Positions 1-6,947 of a stretch of DNA of 8,841 nt are shown in pieces. A program made the position numbers and the translations under genes. How positions within the stretch are numbered: the stretch's first letter is position 1; each line of letters starts with the position of its first letter. The notes under the pieces were generated by a model. It searched no databases and was not told the DNA's origin. It saw nothing but the letters and a program-made list of their open reading frames with translations. Source of the DNA: a bacterium (GTDB lineage: Bacteria; Spirochaetota; UBA4802; UBA5550); assembly GCA_024224995.1 (NCBI GenBank), contig JAAENB010000246.1, forward strand, positions 1 to 8,841, written 5' to 3'.

Positions 1-17
1 CTGACGTATTTTTTCCC
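1..17 (+). repeat. Right-end repeat copy, cut by window edge
   Basis: The 17 bases CTGACGTATTTTTTCCC are identical to 8542-8558, the right end of the palindromic element in the other flank. They run into a small GC hairpin (CCCTGT-TCG-ACAGGG, 15-29), just as the second copy runs into CCCCT-CGC-AGGGG (8556-8568). The rest of this element should lie to the left of the window. The T-run precedes the hairpin on the plus strand, so this is not a plus-strand intrinsic terminator. Confidence 0.7.
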
Positions 18-35
18 TGTTCGACAGGGTCCGCA

Positions 36-73
36 CTCTCAAGAAACTCTTTTTAAATAGGGCCTGTTTTCGG
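36..73 (+). repeat. Direct repeat, copy 1 (partner 8784-8821)
   Basis: These 38 bases match 8784-8821 at 32 positions by eye. The shared blocks are CTCTCAAGA, ACT, TTTTTAAA and GCCTGTTT. The two copies are in the same orientation and sit on either side of the whole gene cluster. Confidence 0.7.
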
Positions 74-94
74 GGGTGCGACCCCTGCGAGGGG
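73..94 (-). repeat. 22-nt inverted repeat, copy 1 (partner 8556-8577)
   Basis: The reverse complement of these 22 bases is identical to 8556-8577. The module contains a 5-bp hairpin with a 3-nt loop (CCCCT-GCG-AGGGG, 82-94) and a duplicated TCGCA core on the minus strand. With the partner it forms an exact inverted repeat bracketing about 8.5 kb. Confidence 0.75.
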
Positions 95-116
95 ATGTTG
101 CCCGGGGTCGGTACCT

Positions 117-146
117 TGAAAGCGACGTGACGTCACGTCGCTTTCA
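117..146. repeat. Perfect 30-bp palindrome
   Basis: The sequence from TGAAAGCGACGTGAC to its exact reverse complement is centred between 131 and 132, with no spacer and no mismatch. It can form a loopless cruciform in DNA or a long hairpin in RNA. No T-run follows on either strand, so it does not look like an ordinary rho-independent terminator. It lies about 130 bp downstream of the lipoprotein gene stop. A dimeric protein site, a 3' end-protecting hairpin, or the core of a mobile element are all possible. Confidence 0.85.
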
Positions 147-243
147 GAAAGAATCTTCGGCTGATTCTCCCCGGAACCTGTACAGAAACAGACTCCGGTA
201 TCAACACAGTTTCTTCCATATTTTTCCCGGCCAGGCCGCTGTC

Positions 244-253
244 TGAGCGGAGC
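244..253 (+). repeat. TGAGCGGAGC motif, left-flank copy
   Basis: The decamer TGAGCGGAGC recurs at 8678-8687 (plus, in the loop of hairpin B) and, inverted, in the loop of hairpin A (within 8457-8476). Here it is followed by CAGGGTCGG (261-269), which is identical to 8584-8592. Its 3' part (AGCCGAAGA, 251-259) is the inverted partner of TCTTCGGCT (154-162), giving a weak 9-bp long-range stem. Confidence 0.5.
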
Positions 254-273
254 CGAAGACCAGGGTCGGCGCG

Positions 274-891
274 TTAATTTGTTGATTCAGAATCCATCTT
301 CAGTTCAAAGGAAGTATACGCGGCAACATTCTTTTCAAGATCCGCAGCAACCACATTGAAATAGTAGGCTTTGGTACTATCAACAAGGATTTTACCTGCC
401 AGAGTGGTTGCGGTACCCCAGTCACTGTTGAGTGGGGTTAAGCCGACACTGATAATTTTTTTTGCGGTACTCACAGAATCCGGACAATCCGAAATAAAAA
501 CATTATATCTTATATTATTTGAATCCATAGCGGAATCGGCGTATACTGCTTTATCCCATGAGACCTTGTACTGAAGAAGAAGTCCGGTAGAACTTCCAAC
601 ATCCAGTTCTTTTATTATAGTAATCCCATTGGTAGAAGATGTTAAACTCAGGTCTTTTATATTGAGAGCACGAACATCAATCGTTTTTGACGGAATAGAG
701 ATAATACCGCTCTCTTCATCAATATCATCAACATCTCCCGCGTCATTAAAAACAAAACCATCGGAATCGGAATCCCATTTATCATCAATAATAGCGTCGC
801 CTGAAGCACTATGATAAAGATCCTCACGGCAGGAAGGAATAAGGGCAATAAGTAAAGAAAGAAATAAAACAAAAATAATACTTTTTTTCAC
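274..891 (-). CDS. Putative lipoprotein with Asp-rich segment and FN3-like domain
   Basis: A 205-residue exported lipoprotein. The start is GTG (889-891), supported by AAGGAG at 898-903 with a 6-nt spacer. The N-terminus has two lysines, a hydrophobic core (residues 4-17) and a spirochaete-style lipobox I18-P19-S20-C21, so the mature protein should be lipidated at Cys21 and membrane-anchored. Residues 32-60 are very acidic and include D40-x-D42-x-D44-G45, like a calcium-binding loop. Residues about 80-200 look like a fibronectin type III-type beta sandwich, with LQYKVSWDKA near its start and AYYFNVVAADLEKNVAAY near its end. No enzymatic motif is seen. It is transcribed divergently from the cyclase operon. 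A surface binding or structural role is inference; export and lipidation are well supported. Confidence 0.85.
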   Translation of the reverse strand: MKKSIIFVLFLSLLIALIPSCREDLYHSASGDAIIDDKWDSDSDGFVFNDAGDVDDIDEESGIISIPSKTIDVRALNIKDLSLTSSTNGITIIKELDVGSSTGLLLQYKVSWDKAVYADSAMDSNNIRYNVFISDCPDSVSTAKKIISVGLTPLNSDWGTATTLAGKILVDSTKAYYFNVVAADLEKNVAAYTSFELKMDSESTN

Positions 892-1000
892 AACAGTCTC
901 CTTGGTAAAAATAATCTCTTATTTATAAAAATGAACCTGCTCGCCAAAAGCCGGACAGGTGATTACCAGGGCGTCTGTTGGGGGGAAACTACCAGACACC
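892..1000 (-). promoter_or_regulatory. Candidate structured 5' leader of the lipoprotein gene
   Basis: If transcription starts from the promoter proposed at 1006-1034, the mRNA has a leader of roughly 108 nt. On the minus strand it would begin with a stem formed by 993-1000 and 970-977 (7 of 8 pairs, 15-nt loop rich in C). A second stem follows, ACCTG/CAGGT (935-939 with 956-960). An AU-rich stretch then leads to the ribosome binding site at 898-903. I could not match it to any riboswitch consensus I know. The stems may also be chance. Confidence 0.3.
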
Positions 1001-1005
1001 GAATC

Positions 1006-1034
1006 ATAGTAGTAAAACAATAGAGCTAAATCAA
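1006..1034 (-). promoter_or_regulatory. Candidate sigma70-type promoter for the lipoprotein gene
   Basis: Read on the minus strand, TTGATT (1029-1034) is followed after exactly 17 bp by TACTAT (1006-1011). Each hexamer matches the consensus at four of six positions. Transcription would start near 999, at the foot of the first leader hairpin. A weaker alternative nearer the gene is TATAAA at 922-927 (minus strand). Confidence 0.4.
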
Positions 1035-1190
1035 GTCAAGTTTTTTTTATCAATTTACAAAAAAATAAACAAAAACATCCTTTATGAGCATTTATTTAAT
1101 CAATTTACCGGTTTTATAGTCTTTTCCGCGACTTTTACAAAAAAAATAATAGTCAACCTGAACTATTATGCATAAATTAGTATATAAAAT
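1035..1190. other. A-tract-rich AT spacer in the divergent promoter region
   Basis: This stretch is strongly AT-rich, with A/T runs of 7 to 8 bases. ATCAATTTAC occurs twice (1049-1058 and 1099-1108), and TTTAC followed by A7 or A8 occurs at 1054 and 1134. Such spaced A-tracts often bend DNA and act as UP elements or sites for nucleoid proteins. No gene is supported here: a 65-codon frame starting with TTG at 978 has no ribosome binding site and merely translates poly-A. Confidence 0.45.
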
Positions 1191-1193
1191 TAC

Positions 1194-1222
1194 TTGAATT
1201 ATTAATAATGCTGAGTTATATT
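1194..1222 (+). promoter_or_regulatory. Probable promoter of the cyclase operon
   Basis: TTGAAT (1194-1199) and TATATT (1217-1222) are separated by exactly 17 bp. Each hexamer is close to the sigma70 consensus (TTGACA, TATAAT). Transcription would start near 1229, leaving a leader of about 50 nt before the start codon at 1279. It is the best-formed promoter-like sequence in the window and sits immediately upstream of the four-gene run. Confidence 0.6.
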
Positions 1223-1266
1223 ATAACCGGAGAGTTTGCGGAATTGCACGGAAGCGATAGATCCTC

Positions 1267-1277
1267 AAAGGAGGAGG
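1267..1277 (+). promoter_or_regulatory. Strong ribosome binding site of the cyclase gene
   Basis: AAAGGAGGAGG is nearly fully complementary to the 16S anti-Shine-Dalgarno sequence. It ends one base before the ATG at 1279, and AAGGAGG (1268-1274) lies 4 nt from it. A second in-frame ATG at 1291 is also within reach and would remove four residues. The other three genes of the run have no comparable site. Confidence 0.7.
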
Positions 1278-1278
1278 A

Positions 1279-3297
1279 ATGGGAACAGAAATGGAATCAA
1301 CGGAAAACGATCAAATTAACGGGGAAGCAGCAGAAACGATAGAAACTCCCGAAGCTGTTGAGGGTGCTGAGGCTCCCAAACACCACCGGAAAAAATTCCG
1401 GATATCTATCCGGAATAAACTGTTATTCATTATTTCACTGATTATAGTAGTCTCTCTTTCAACAATGATCATTCTTGCGTCCTACTCCTTCCGGAAAGAC
1501 AGCTCAGTGCAAATTAACAGCAACAACCTGAGGATTGCGCAGGTTACGGCTCTCAAAGTAGAAACCGATTTTAAGTCATTAATAAAACTGGCGAATTTCA
1601 TTTCAACCCGGCTTGTAGAAGAGAGCCGGAAACGGGCAACAAAAGCAGATATCGACATACTGGCAAAGAACTTCTTTCAAGACAACCGGGACATAGTCTA
1701 CATTGGTATTGCCAAAAAGGGAGGCGGCGGAGGCCTGGCAGTACAGGAGAGCATCACCAATAAAAAATTCCTCAAGGAAAAAGGAATAGCGGGAAAAACC
1801 ATCACAACAGCGGTTTCCATGGAAAAAGACGCTTTTAAGAAAAGTTTCAACATGGAACAGGTAGTGAATAATGTATCTCCTCACTTAAAAATACCGACAA
1901 TCGGGATTAGTATCCCCTATATAAAAAAAAGTGAAATATCCGCGTCCTCTATCCTGATAGTCTTCATCAGTATGGACCGTTTTAACCAGGCAGTGGCGTC
2001 CCAGGGAGGAATTACCAAAACCGCCATCGTAAACAGTGAGGGCTACCTGCTGGCGCATGAAGACAAATCAATGGTAATTTCCAAGCCCAATCTCCGAAGA
2101 GAAATTCCCCTGGTAGAAATGATGATGACAAGCCAGTCCGACAACGGGAATAAGCAATACAAAGACAACAAAGGAGTATCGTACCTGGGCTCTTTTAAAA
2201 AAATAAAATTTGCCAATATTGGCGTAATTACTTTTGCAGAGGTAGACAGGGCTTTTGAAGCGGTCTATCGTCTTCAGAAACAAAATATTCTTCTCACGAT
2301 TATTGTTCTGAGCCTGGCACTCCTCATTGTCTATTATTTTGCCAGGGGACTTACCACCCCTATCAAGCGGCTGGTATCGGCAACCAGGGAGATTGAACAG
2401 GGCGAATTTGAAGTCGAGTTCGATGATAAAAAGATGCCGGGAGATGAGATTGGTCTTTTGATGCGGTCTTTCAGGGACATGGGCCAGGGCCTGGCGGAAA
2501 GAGAAAAGATGAAAGACGCCCTGGGAAAATTCGTTAACCCGGAAATAGCAAGAATGGCCATGGAGGGAGAAATTGAACTGGGAGGAGAGCGGAAGGAAGT
2601 TGCTATCTTTTTCTCGGATATACGCTCATTTACCGCCATCTCCGAAAACCTGGAACCGGAAGAAGTGGTGGAATTCCTCAACCAGTATATGACCCGAATG
2701 GTGGATTGTGTGGACCAGACCAATGGCGTTGTTGATAAATTTATTGGAGACGCCGTTATGGCAGTCTGGGGAGCACCGGTATCCCACGGCAATGACACGG
2801 AAAACGCCATCAACGGTTCCCTGATGATGCGAAAATCACTCATGGAATTTAATGTGGGAAGAGGCGGGCCCAAAAAGCCGATAATTAAAATAGGCTCCGG
2901 CATCAATACAGGGGCGGTTCTGGCAGGGCAGATCGGTTCCGACAATAAAATGGAATACACCGTAATTGGTGATGCCGTTAACCTGGCTTCCCGGATAGAG
3001 GCTTTAAACAAACCCTTTGGAACCGACGTACTTATTTCACAGGATTCATATAACCTGGTAGAAGGAATATATTATGTGGAAAAGATGCAGGCCATAAAAG
3101 TAAAAGGAAAAAAAGAACCCCAGCAAATATACGCCGTTCTGGGACGCAAAGATGATCCTGAGAGTCCCACCACCCTTGCCCAGGTAAGGGAGCTGCTGGG
3201 AATTGAACATGTAGACCTGAACGAAGTAGATGTGGACGCGAAAGAAGAAAAATTTGAGATTCTTGACGATACGAAAAAAGAAAAAGGAAAAGAGTAA
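1279..3297 (+). CDS. Membrane class III adenylate cyclase (CACHE-HAMP-cyclase)
   Basis: Predicted to make cAMP from ATP in response to a periplasmic signal. An acidic cytosolic N-terminus (1-40) is followed by TM1 (about 48-68), a large periplasmic region resembling a dCACHE sensor (70-333; TAIVNSEGYLLAHE starts at 248), TM2 (about 336-354), a HAMP linker (355-410) and the catalytic domain (437-620). Catalytic residues are intact: metal-binding D447 (FSDIRSF) and D491 (FIGDAVMAVWG), adenine-selecting K487, and N568 and R572 (VNLASR) for the transition state. The second purine-contact position is T561 (YTVIGDAVN). The Lys/Thr pair is typical of class IIIb adenylate cyclases, not guanylate cyclases. 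A charged tail (about 625-672) follows. It heads the operon with its own promoter and strong ribosome binding site. Adenylate cyclase is very likely; the ligand is unknown. Confidence 0.93.
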   Translation: MGTEMESTENDQINGEAAETIETPEAVEGAEAPKHHRKKFRISIRNKLLFIISLIIVVSLSTMIILASYSFRKDSSVQINSNNLRIAQVTALKVETDFKSLIKLANFISTRLVEESRKRATKADIDILAKNFFQDNRDIVYIGIAKKGGGGGLAVQESITNKKFLKEKGIAGKTITTAVSMEKDAFKKSFNMEQVVNNVSPHLKIPTIGISIPYIKKSEISASSILIVFISMDRFNQAVASQGGITKTAIVNSEGYLLAHEDKSMVISKPNLRREIPLVEMMMTSQSDNGNKQYKDNKGVSYLGSFKKIKFANIGVITFAEVDRAFEAVYRLQKQNILLTIIVLSLALLIVYYFARGLTTPIKRLVSATREIEQGEFEVEFDDKKMPGDEIGLLMRSFRDMGQGLAEREKMKDALGKFVNPEIARMAMEGEIELGGERKEVAIFFSDIRSFTAISENLEPEEVVEFLNQYMTRMVDCVDQTNGVVDKFIGDAVMAVWGAPVSHGNDTENAINGSLMMRKSLMEFNVGRGGPKKPIIKIGSGINTGAVLAGQIGSDNKMEYTVIGDAVNLASRIEALNKPFGTDVLISQDSYNLVEGIYYVEKMQAIKVKGKKEPQQIYAVLGRKDDPESPTTLAQVRELLGIEHVDLNEVDVDAKEEKFEILDDTKKEKGKE

Positions 3298-3317
3298 ATA
3301 AAAAAATAGAGTAAACC

Positions 3318-5435
3318 ATGAAATTATTCAGTTTTATAAATATGGATGTGATTTTCACCTCCGTGATAATTACCGTAACGGCTTCCGCCTCTACTATACT
3401 ATACCAGGATTTTACCAAAAAAATAGAGCACTCGGGAACAAAGCAAATAGGAACCATTACGTTTAAAAAGAAAATTGCCGAAAGAAAATATTCGGGCAGG
3501 ATGATATGGGAACCCGTAACCCAGAGCGCGCCCCTGTATAATTACGACTCCATTAGAACAGAAGAAGATTCCGTCTCAATTGTCAAACTCAATGACGGCT
3601 CAGAAATAGAACTCGATGAAAACACCCTCATAGTACTCAACATGACCGACAAAGGCTCTTCCATTGATTTTTCCAAGGGAGCAATATTTGCCAAAAAGAC
3701 AGCGGGAAAAGCTCTGAGTATACAGGCTTCGGGAACAACCATTGCTATTGACAAAGGAGATGTGAACCTGTCAAAACAAAAGGACGCCTCACTGAACCTG
3801 AATGTAGCCTCGGGAATGGCACAGGTAAAAAGCGGCAATGTAACCAAACAGGTGGCTACCAACCAGGTCGCCTCCATCAGCAAAAAAGGGGCTGAGGTAA
3901 AAAAGAATACCCTCATACTAAAATCACCGGGAACGAGTCAATATTTCCTTTCCTTCGCGCAAAAGAAAAACATCTCATTTTCATGGGATATGGAAAAAAA
4001 AGAAAAGATCTACCTGGAAATATCATCAAGCAGGTCATTCGGCACCCTTGCACACCGGTCTTCTCCGGGAGGAACATCCCGTACCGTCTCTCTTAATGCC
4101 GGAAAATATTACTGGCGGGTTCGCAGCGCAAAAGGAGCACAGAGCGAAACACGCAGATTCTCCATACAAAAGGACAAAGTGGCCTACCCTATTGCTCCCG
4201 CCCGGAACGCGGAATTTGCCTTTGTAGCAGCCAGGCCCATGATCAGCTTTAAATGGACGGCAGGAGAACTGGCGTCGTCATATACGGTAGAAATAGCAAC
4301 GGACCCGAATTTTAAGAATATCACCAAAACACTCAGAAGCAGGTTTCCCGGCATATCCACGGACCAGGTCGATGCCGGAGTCTACTACTGGCGGGTAAAG
4401 AACAGTTATGCCTTTGGCGGGCTTCTCGCGGAAAACGCCGGCCCCGCAAGTAAATTCAAAATTCTTAAAAAGAAAACTATCACCCCGCCGGTTCTTATTT
4501 ATCCCGCCAATAATGAAAAGATCAGCTCTCTTCTCTTTAAGTCGGGAAATAAGCTGGTATTTAACTGGAAATTAAGTGATGACATACGGGAATACCGCTT
4601 CTTACTGGCCAGGGAAAAAACCTTTAAAGAGCCCCTGGTAAACTCCGCTACCAGGAATAATTACTTCCCCCTTTCCGGGGAACTTCAACCCGGGACTTAT
4701 TATTGGAAAGTATCGGGAGTTGCCCCGGATGGATCAGCAGTGCCGCCCGCCAGACCACGAAAGCTGCAGATAAGCAGCTTTGAAAAGATCGTGACCATAA
4801 CTCCTGCCAATAAAGCAGGAATCAGTCCCTTCAGTGACCAGGGAAGGGTCAGTTTCACCTGGAAAGATCCAAACAGGGGCAGTTCGTACCTCCTTGAAAT
4901 CGCGTCCGACAATAAGTTCACAAAGATACTCCATTCGGTACCGGCTCCCGGCACAACAGTAACGGTTAAAAACCTGAAAGGAGGAAAATTCTTCTGGCGG
5001 GTATCTCTAACGGATAAGAAAAAAACGAGGTTGATAACAAGTAATATCGCGTCCGCTTCAATGAAAGGGCTTCTCGCAGACCCGGAAATAATAGCTCCCG
5101 CAAGCGGCGGCATAGTAGATATGACTCATAAAGACAATGTGGCCTTTTCCTGGAAAAAAGTCCCTGAAGCGACCCATTACCGGTTTAGACTCTTCCAGGT
5201 AAAAGGGGGCGGCAGAACACAGGTACTTGAAAAGGAAGTGCAATCAACCAACATCAACTTCACAAACTTGAGACACTTTGATGTTGGCGATTTTCATTGG
5301 GAGATCCAGGCGCTCCAATATACCGGGAATAAATTGACCAGTAAGAGCAATTCGAAAAAAAATCTCTTCACGATAAAACTGGAGGTGGAAATAGGCGCTC
5401 CCGAGTTTACTCCTACGGATATATACATCGAATAA
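3318..5435 (+). CDS. FecR-domain protein with five FN3-like repeats
   Basis: A 705-residue envelope protein starting 20 nt after the cyclase stop, with only a weak GAG (3309-3311) as ribosome binding site. A hydrophobic segment (about 10-28) acts as membrane anchor or signal peptide (possible cleavage at ASA-S). A FecR-like domain follows (about 85-190): LNDGSEIEL at 91-99, KGAIF near 120-124, and the GTTIAI segment from 139. Five repeats of about 100 residues come next, each ending in an aromatic-W-x-[VI] strand with its Trp at 266, 358, 463, 560 and 661. The spacing of 92-105 residues fits FN3-like beta sandwiches. Classical FecR proteins sense TonB-receptor signals and control a sigma factor; no sigma factor or TonB receptor is nearby, so that role is not implied. 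A periplasmic scaffold, cell-wall binding or coupling to the cyclase is inference. Confidence 0.85.
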   Translation: MKLFSFINMDVIFTSVIITVTASASTILYQDFTKKIEHSGTKQIGTITFKKKIAERKYSGRMIWEPVTQSAPLYNYDSIRTEEDSVSIVKLNDGSEIELDENTLIVLNMTDKGSSIDFSKGAIFAKKTAGKALSIQASGTTIAIDKGDVNLSKQKDASLNLNVASGMAQVKSGNVTKQVATNQVASISKKGAEVKKNTLILKSPGTSQYFLSFAQKKNISFSWDMEKKEKIYLEISSSRSFGTLAHRSSPGGTSRTVSLNAGKYYWRVRSAKGAQSETRRFSIQKDKVAYPIAPARNAEFAFVAARPMISFKWTAGELASSYTVEIATDPNFKNITKTLRSRFPGISTDQVDAGVYYWRVKNSYAFGGLLAENAGPASKFKILKKKTITPPVLIYPANNEKISSLLFKSGNKLVFNWKLSDDIREYRFLLAREKTFKEPLVNSATRNNYFPLSGELQPGTYYWKVSGVAPDGSAVPPARPRKLQISSFEKIVTITPANKAGISPFSDQGRVSFTWKDPNRGSSYLLEIASDNKFTKILHSVPAPGTTVTVKNLKGGKFFWRVSLTDKKKTRLITSNIASASMKGLLADPEIIAPASGGIVDMTHKDNVAFSWKKVPEATHYRFRLFQVKGGGRTQVLEKEVQSTNINFTNLRHFDVGDFHWEIQALQYTGNKLTSKSNSKKNLFTIKLEVEIGAPEFTPTDIYIE

Positions 5436-5497
5436 ATCCGGGTTACTTTTAAGCAGGATACCCAGAATGAGATAGGAATAATATACGAAACAGTTTT

Positions 5498-6937
5498 ATG
5501 AAAAGATTAAGAATTACACGATCCACATTTTTAGTACCGTTGCTGTTGCTGGCGGCAGTGCTCATGCTAGAGCTGATTCCCGGTTTACAAACCGAACTGG
5601 GGGCAAAGGCACGCCCTACAAAAAAGGCAACCATCAGGTGGAAGCGGGTTCCCCGGGCAACGGCCTACCTGGTTGAAATAAAAAACGCGGGCGGCAGGAT
5701 TGTTCTTAAAAAAGAGACAAAACGGCCTATTCTCAAGTTTGTCCTTCCCCAGGGACGGTACAAGGTACGGCTTTCATCACTCAATAAATTTTATAAACCG
5801 GCAGGAAAAACCCCCTGGTTTGCCATCAAAATACGAAAGGCATTTATTCCCCGGTACAATTCAATTTCCGTTAAACAGTTAAGACACGGCCAGGGCAAAA
5901 CCAGGATTACCGTCTATGGAGACAACTTCCTTAAGGGATGCAGGGTATACCTGCGCTCTGCCGGAGATACGGGCGAACAAGTTCATGAATATTCGGATGT
6001 TTCCGTGGAATCACTCAAACGGATTGTTTTCACGCTCTCCCCGGATGAATTTGTCGGCGGTTCTTATAATATCACCCTTACGAACCCGGGAAACAGGTCC
6101 GGGGAGGGAAAAAACGTGCTTGAAATTGTCCCGGCTCCAATCTATTCCTCGGTATCTCCGTCAATAATAGATACGCGGAGCAAGGAAAAAGGAATAAGCA
6201 TTTCAGGAGACCGGTTCTCTAAAGGATGTACGTTCACAATTGAAAAAGACGGAAAAAAGATTACGCCGAAAAATATAACCCGGGTATCGAAAAACGAAAT
6301 TACCGGCAGCATCTCTCCGGCGGAATTAGGAAAGGGAAGCTGTTCCATAACCATTACCAATCCCTACAATCTTTCGGTTACGGCGAAAAATGTTATCACC
6401 ATTAAGACAAAAAAGGTACCAACGCTTTTCATTGGTATTGCTCCAATGTACAGTCTTCTTTTCTCTGACTGGAGCAATACTCTGGATAACGATTTCACCG
6501 GCGGGAAACTGTATTTCGGCTATTCGCTCAAGCGATTTGCAATAATAAAAGCAATCCCTGTTCTGGGCAGCATGGGACTTGAAACGGAATTTGACCTGGT
6601 CTACTACCCATCCAAAAGCTCCACTTCCGTAACAAGTACTCTTCTGACCTATTCCCTGGGACTGGGGATCTTTTACCGGGAAAATTGGGGACTGCCGGTC
6701 GATTTCATTCTGCGCGGCGGCGGCGGGCTTACCATGTCATCGCTTAATACAACAATTTCCAATGTTCAAGTTTCAGCCACCAGTACCGACCCCTTTTTCT
6801 ACTTTGGCGCTGCCGTGAGCTACGAGGTCTTCGATCCCTTCTTTGTTGAAGCAGGGGCTAATTTTAAAAATATTACCTATTACGGAAGCAACCTCATGAC
6901 CCTGCAAATATTTTTAAAGTTGGGAGTACAATTTTAA
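5498..6937 (+). CDS. Envelope protein: FN3-like, two IPT/TIG domains, C-terminal beta-barrel
   Basis: A 479-residue predicted outer-membrane protein. The basic N-terminus and hydrophobic core (11-30) form a signal peptide, with likely cleavage after A36-K37-A38. Residues 43-112 resemble the FN3-like repeats of the upstream gene (IRWKRVPRATAYLVEI against FSWKKVPEATHYRFRL). Two tandem IPT/TIG-like domains follow (about 115-210 and 213-305), sharing G-D-x-F-x-K-G-C at 141-148 and 237-244 and an ITxTNP strand near each end. Residues 308-479 alternate like a small beta-barrel (YFGYSLKRF, LGLETEFDLVYYP, SLGLGIFYREN, FVEAGANFKN) and end in LKLGVQF; a terminal Phe is a usual signal for barrel assembly. 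The start is chosen because an in-frame TGA lies at 5468 and no other start codon intervenes; it lacks a close ribosome binding site. An adhesin or surface-display role is inference. Confidence 0.85.
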   Translation: MKRLRITRSTFLVPLLLLAAVLMLELIPGLQTELGAKARPTKKATIRWKRVPRATAYLVEIKNAGGRIVLKKETKRPILKFVLPQGRYKVRLSSLNKFYKPAGKTPWFAIKIRKAFIPRYNSISVKQLRHGQGKTRITVYGDNFLKGCRVYLRSAGDTGEQVHEYSDVSVESLKRIVFTLSPDEFVGGSYNITLTNPGNRSGEGKNVLEIVPAPIYSSVSPSIIDTRSKEKGISISGDRFSKGCTFTIEKDGKKITPKNITRVSKNEITGSISPAELGKGSCSITITNPYNLSVTAKNVITIKTKKVPTLFIGIAPMYSLLFSDWSNTLDNDFTGGKLYFGYSLKRFAIIKAIPVLGSMGLETEFDLVYYPSKSSTSVTSTLLTYSLGLGIFYRENWGLPVDFILRGGGGLTMSSLNTTISNVQVSATSTDPFFYFGAAVSYEVFDPFFVEAGANFKNITYYGSNLMTLQIFLKLGVQF

Positions 6938-6947
6938 TAACTCTGTA

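Larger units (their letters stand above)
36..228 (+). repeat. MITE-like palindromic repeat element (left flank)
   Basis: This non-coding element of about 190 bp is defined by conserved ends. The left end, CTCTCAAGAAACT (36-48), is identical to 8397-8409 and nearly identical to 8784-8796. The right end (208-228) reads AGTTTCT, four variable bases, TATTTTTCCC, and matches 8537-8558 in the same layout. AAGAAACT (41-48) and AGTTTCTT (208-215) form an 8-bp terminal inverted repeat. The interior holds an inverted copy of a 22-nt module (73-94) and a perfect 30-bp palindrome (117-146). It contains no open frame of note. It ends about 45 bp beyond the stop of the minus-strand lipoprotein gene. Treating it as one unit is inference from the shared ends. 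Confidence 0.55.

Noticed and set aside
127..136. CRP-type or CRE-like cAMP response site in the 30-bp palindrome
   Set aside because: GTGA and TCAC are separated by only two bases instead of six, and the site is downstream of a gene, not at a promoter. The resemblance to the eukaryotic TGACGTCA element is coincidental.
1..273. CRISPR array in the left flank
   Set aside because: The repeats are not regularly spaced or of equal length, there are no uniform spacers, and no cas gene is nearby.
978..1175. 65-codon plus-strand frame in the divergent promoter region
   Set aside because: TTG start without a ribosome binding site, Lys/Asn-rich translation of AT-rich DNA, and it overlaps both candidate promoter regions.
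2334..3011. 225-codon minus-strand open frame
   Set aside because: It is the antisense shadow of the well-supported cyclase catalytic domain, with low-complexity Ser/Ile-rich translation and no family features.
3318..3890. FecR protein as an anti-sigma factor of an iron-uptake relay
   Set aside because: No ECF sigma factor, TonB-dependent receptor or N-terminal cytosolic anti-sigma segment is present; only the FecR beta domain is shared.
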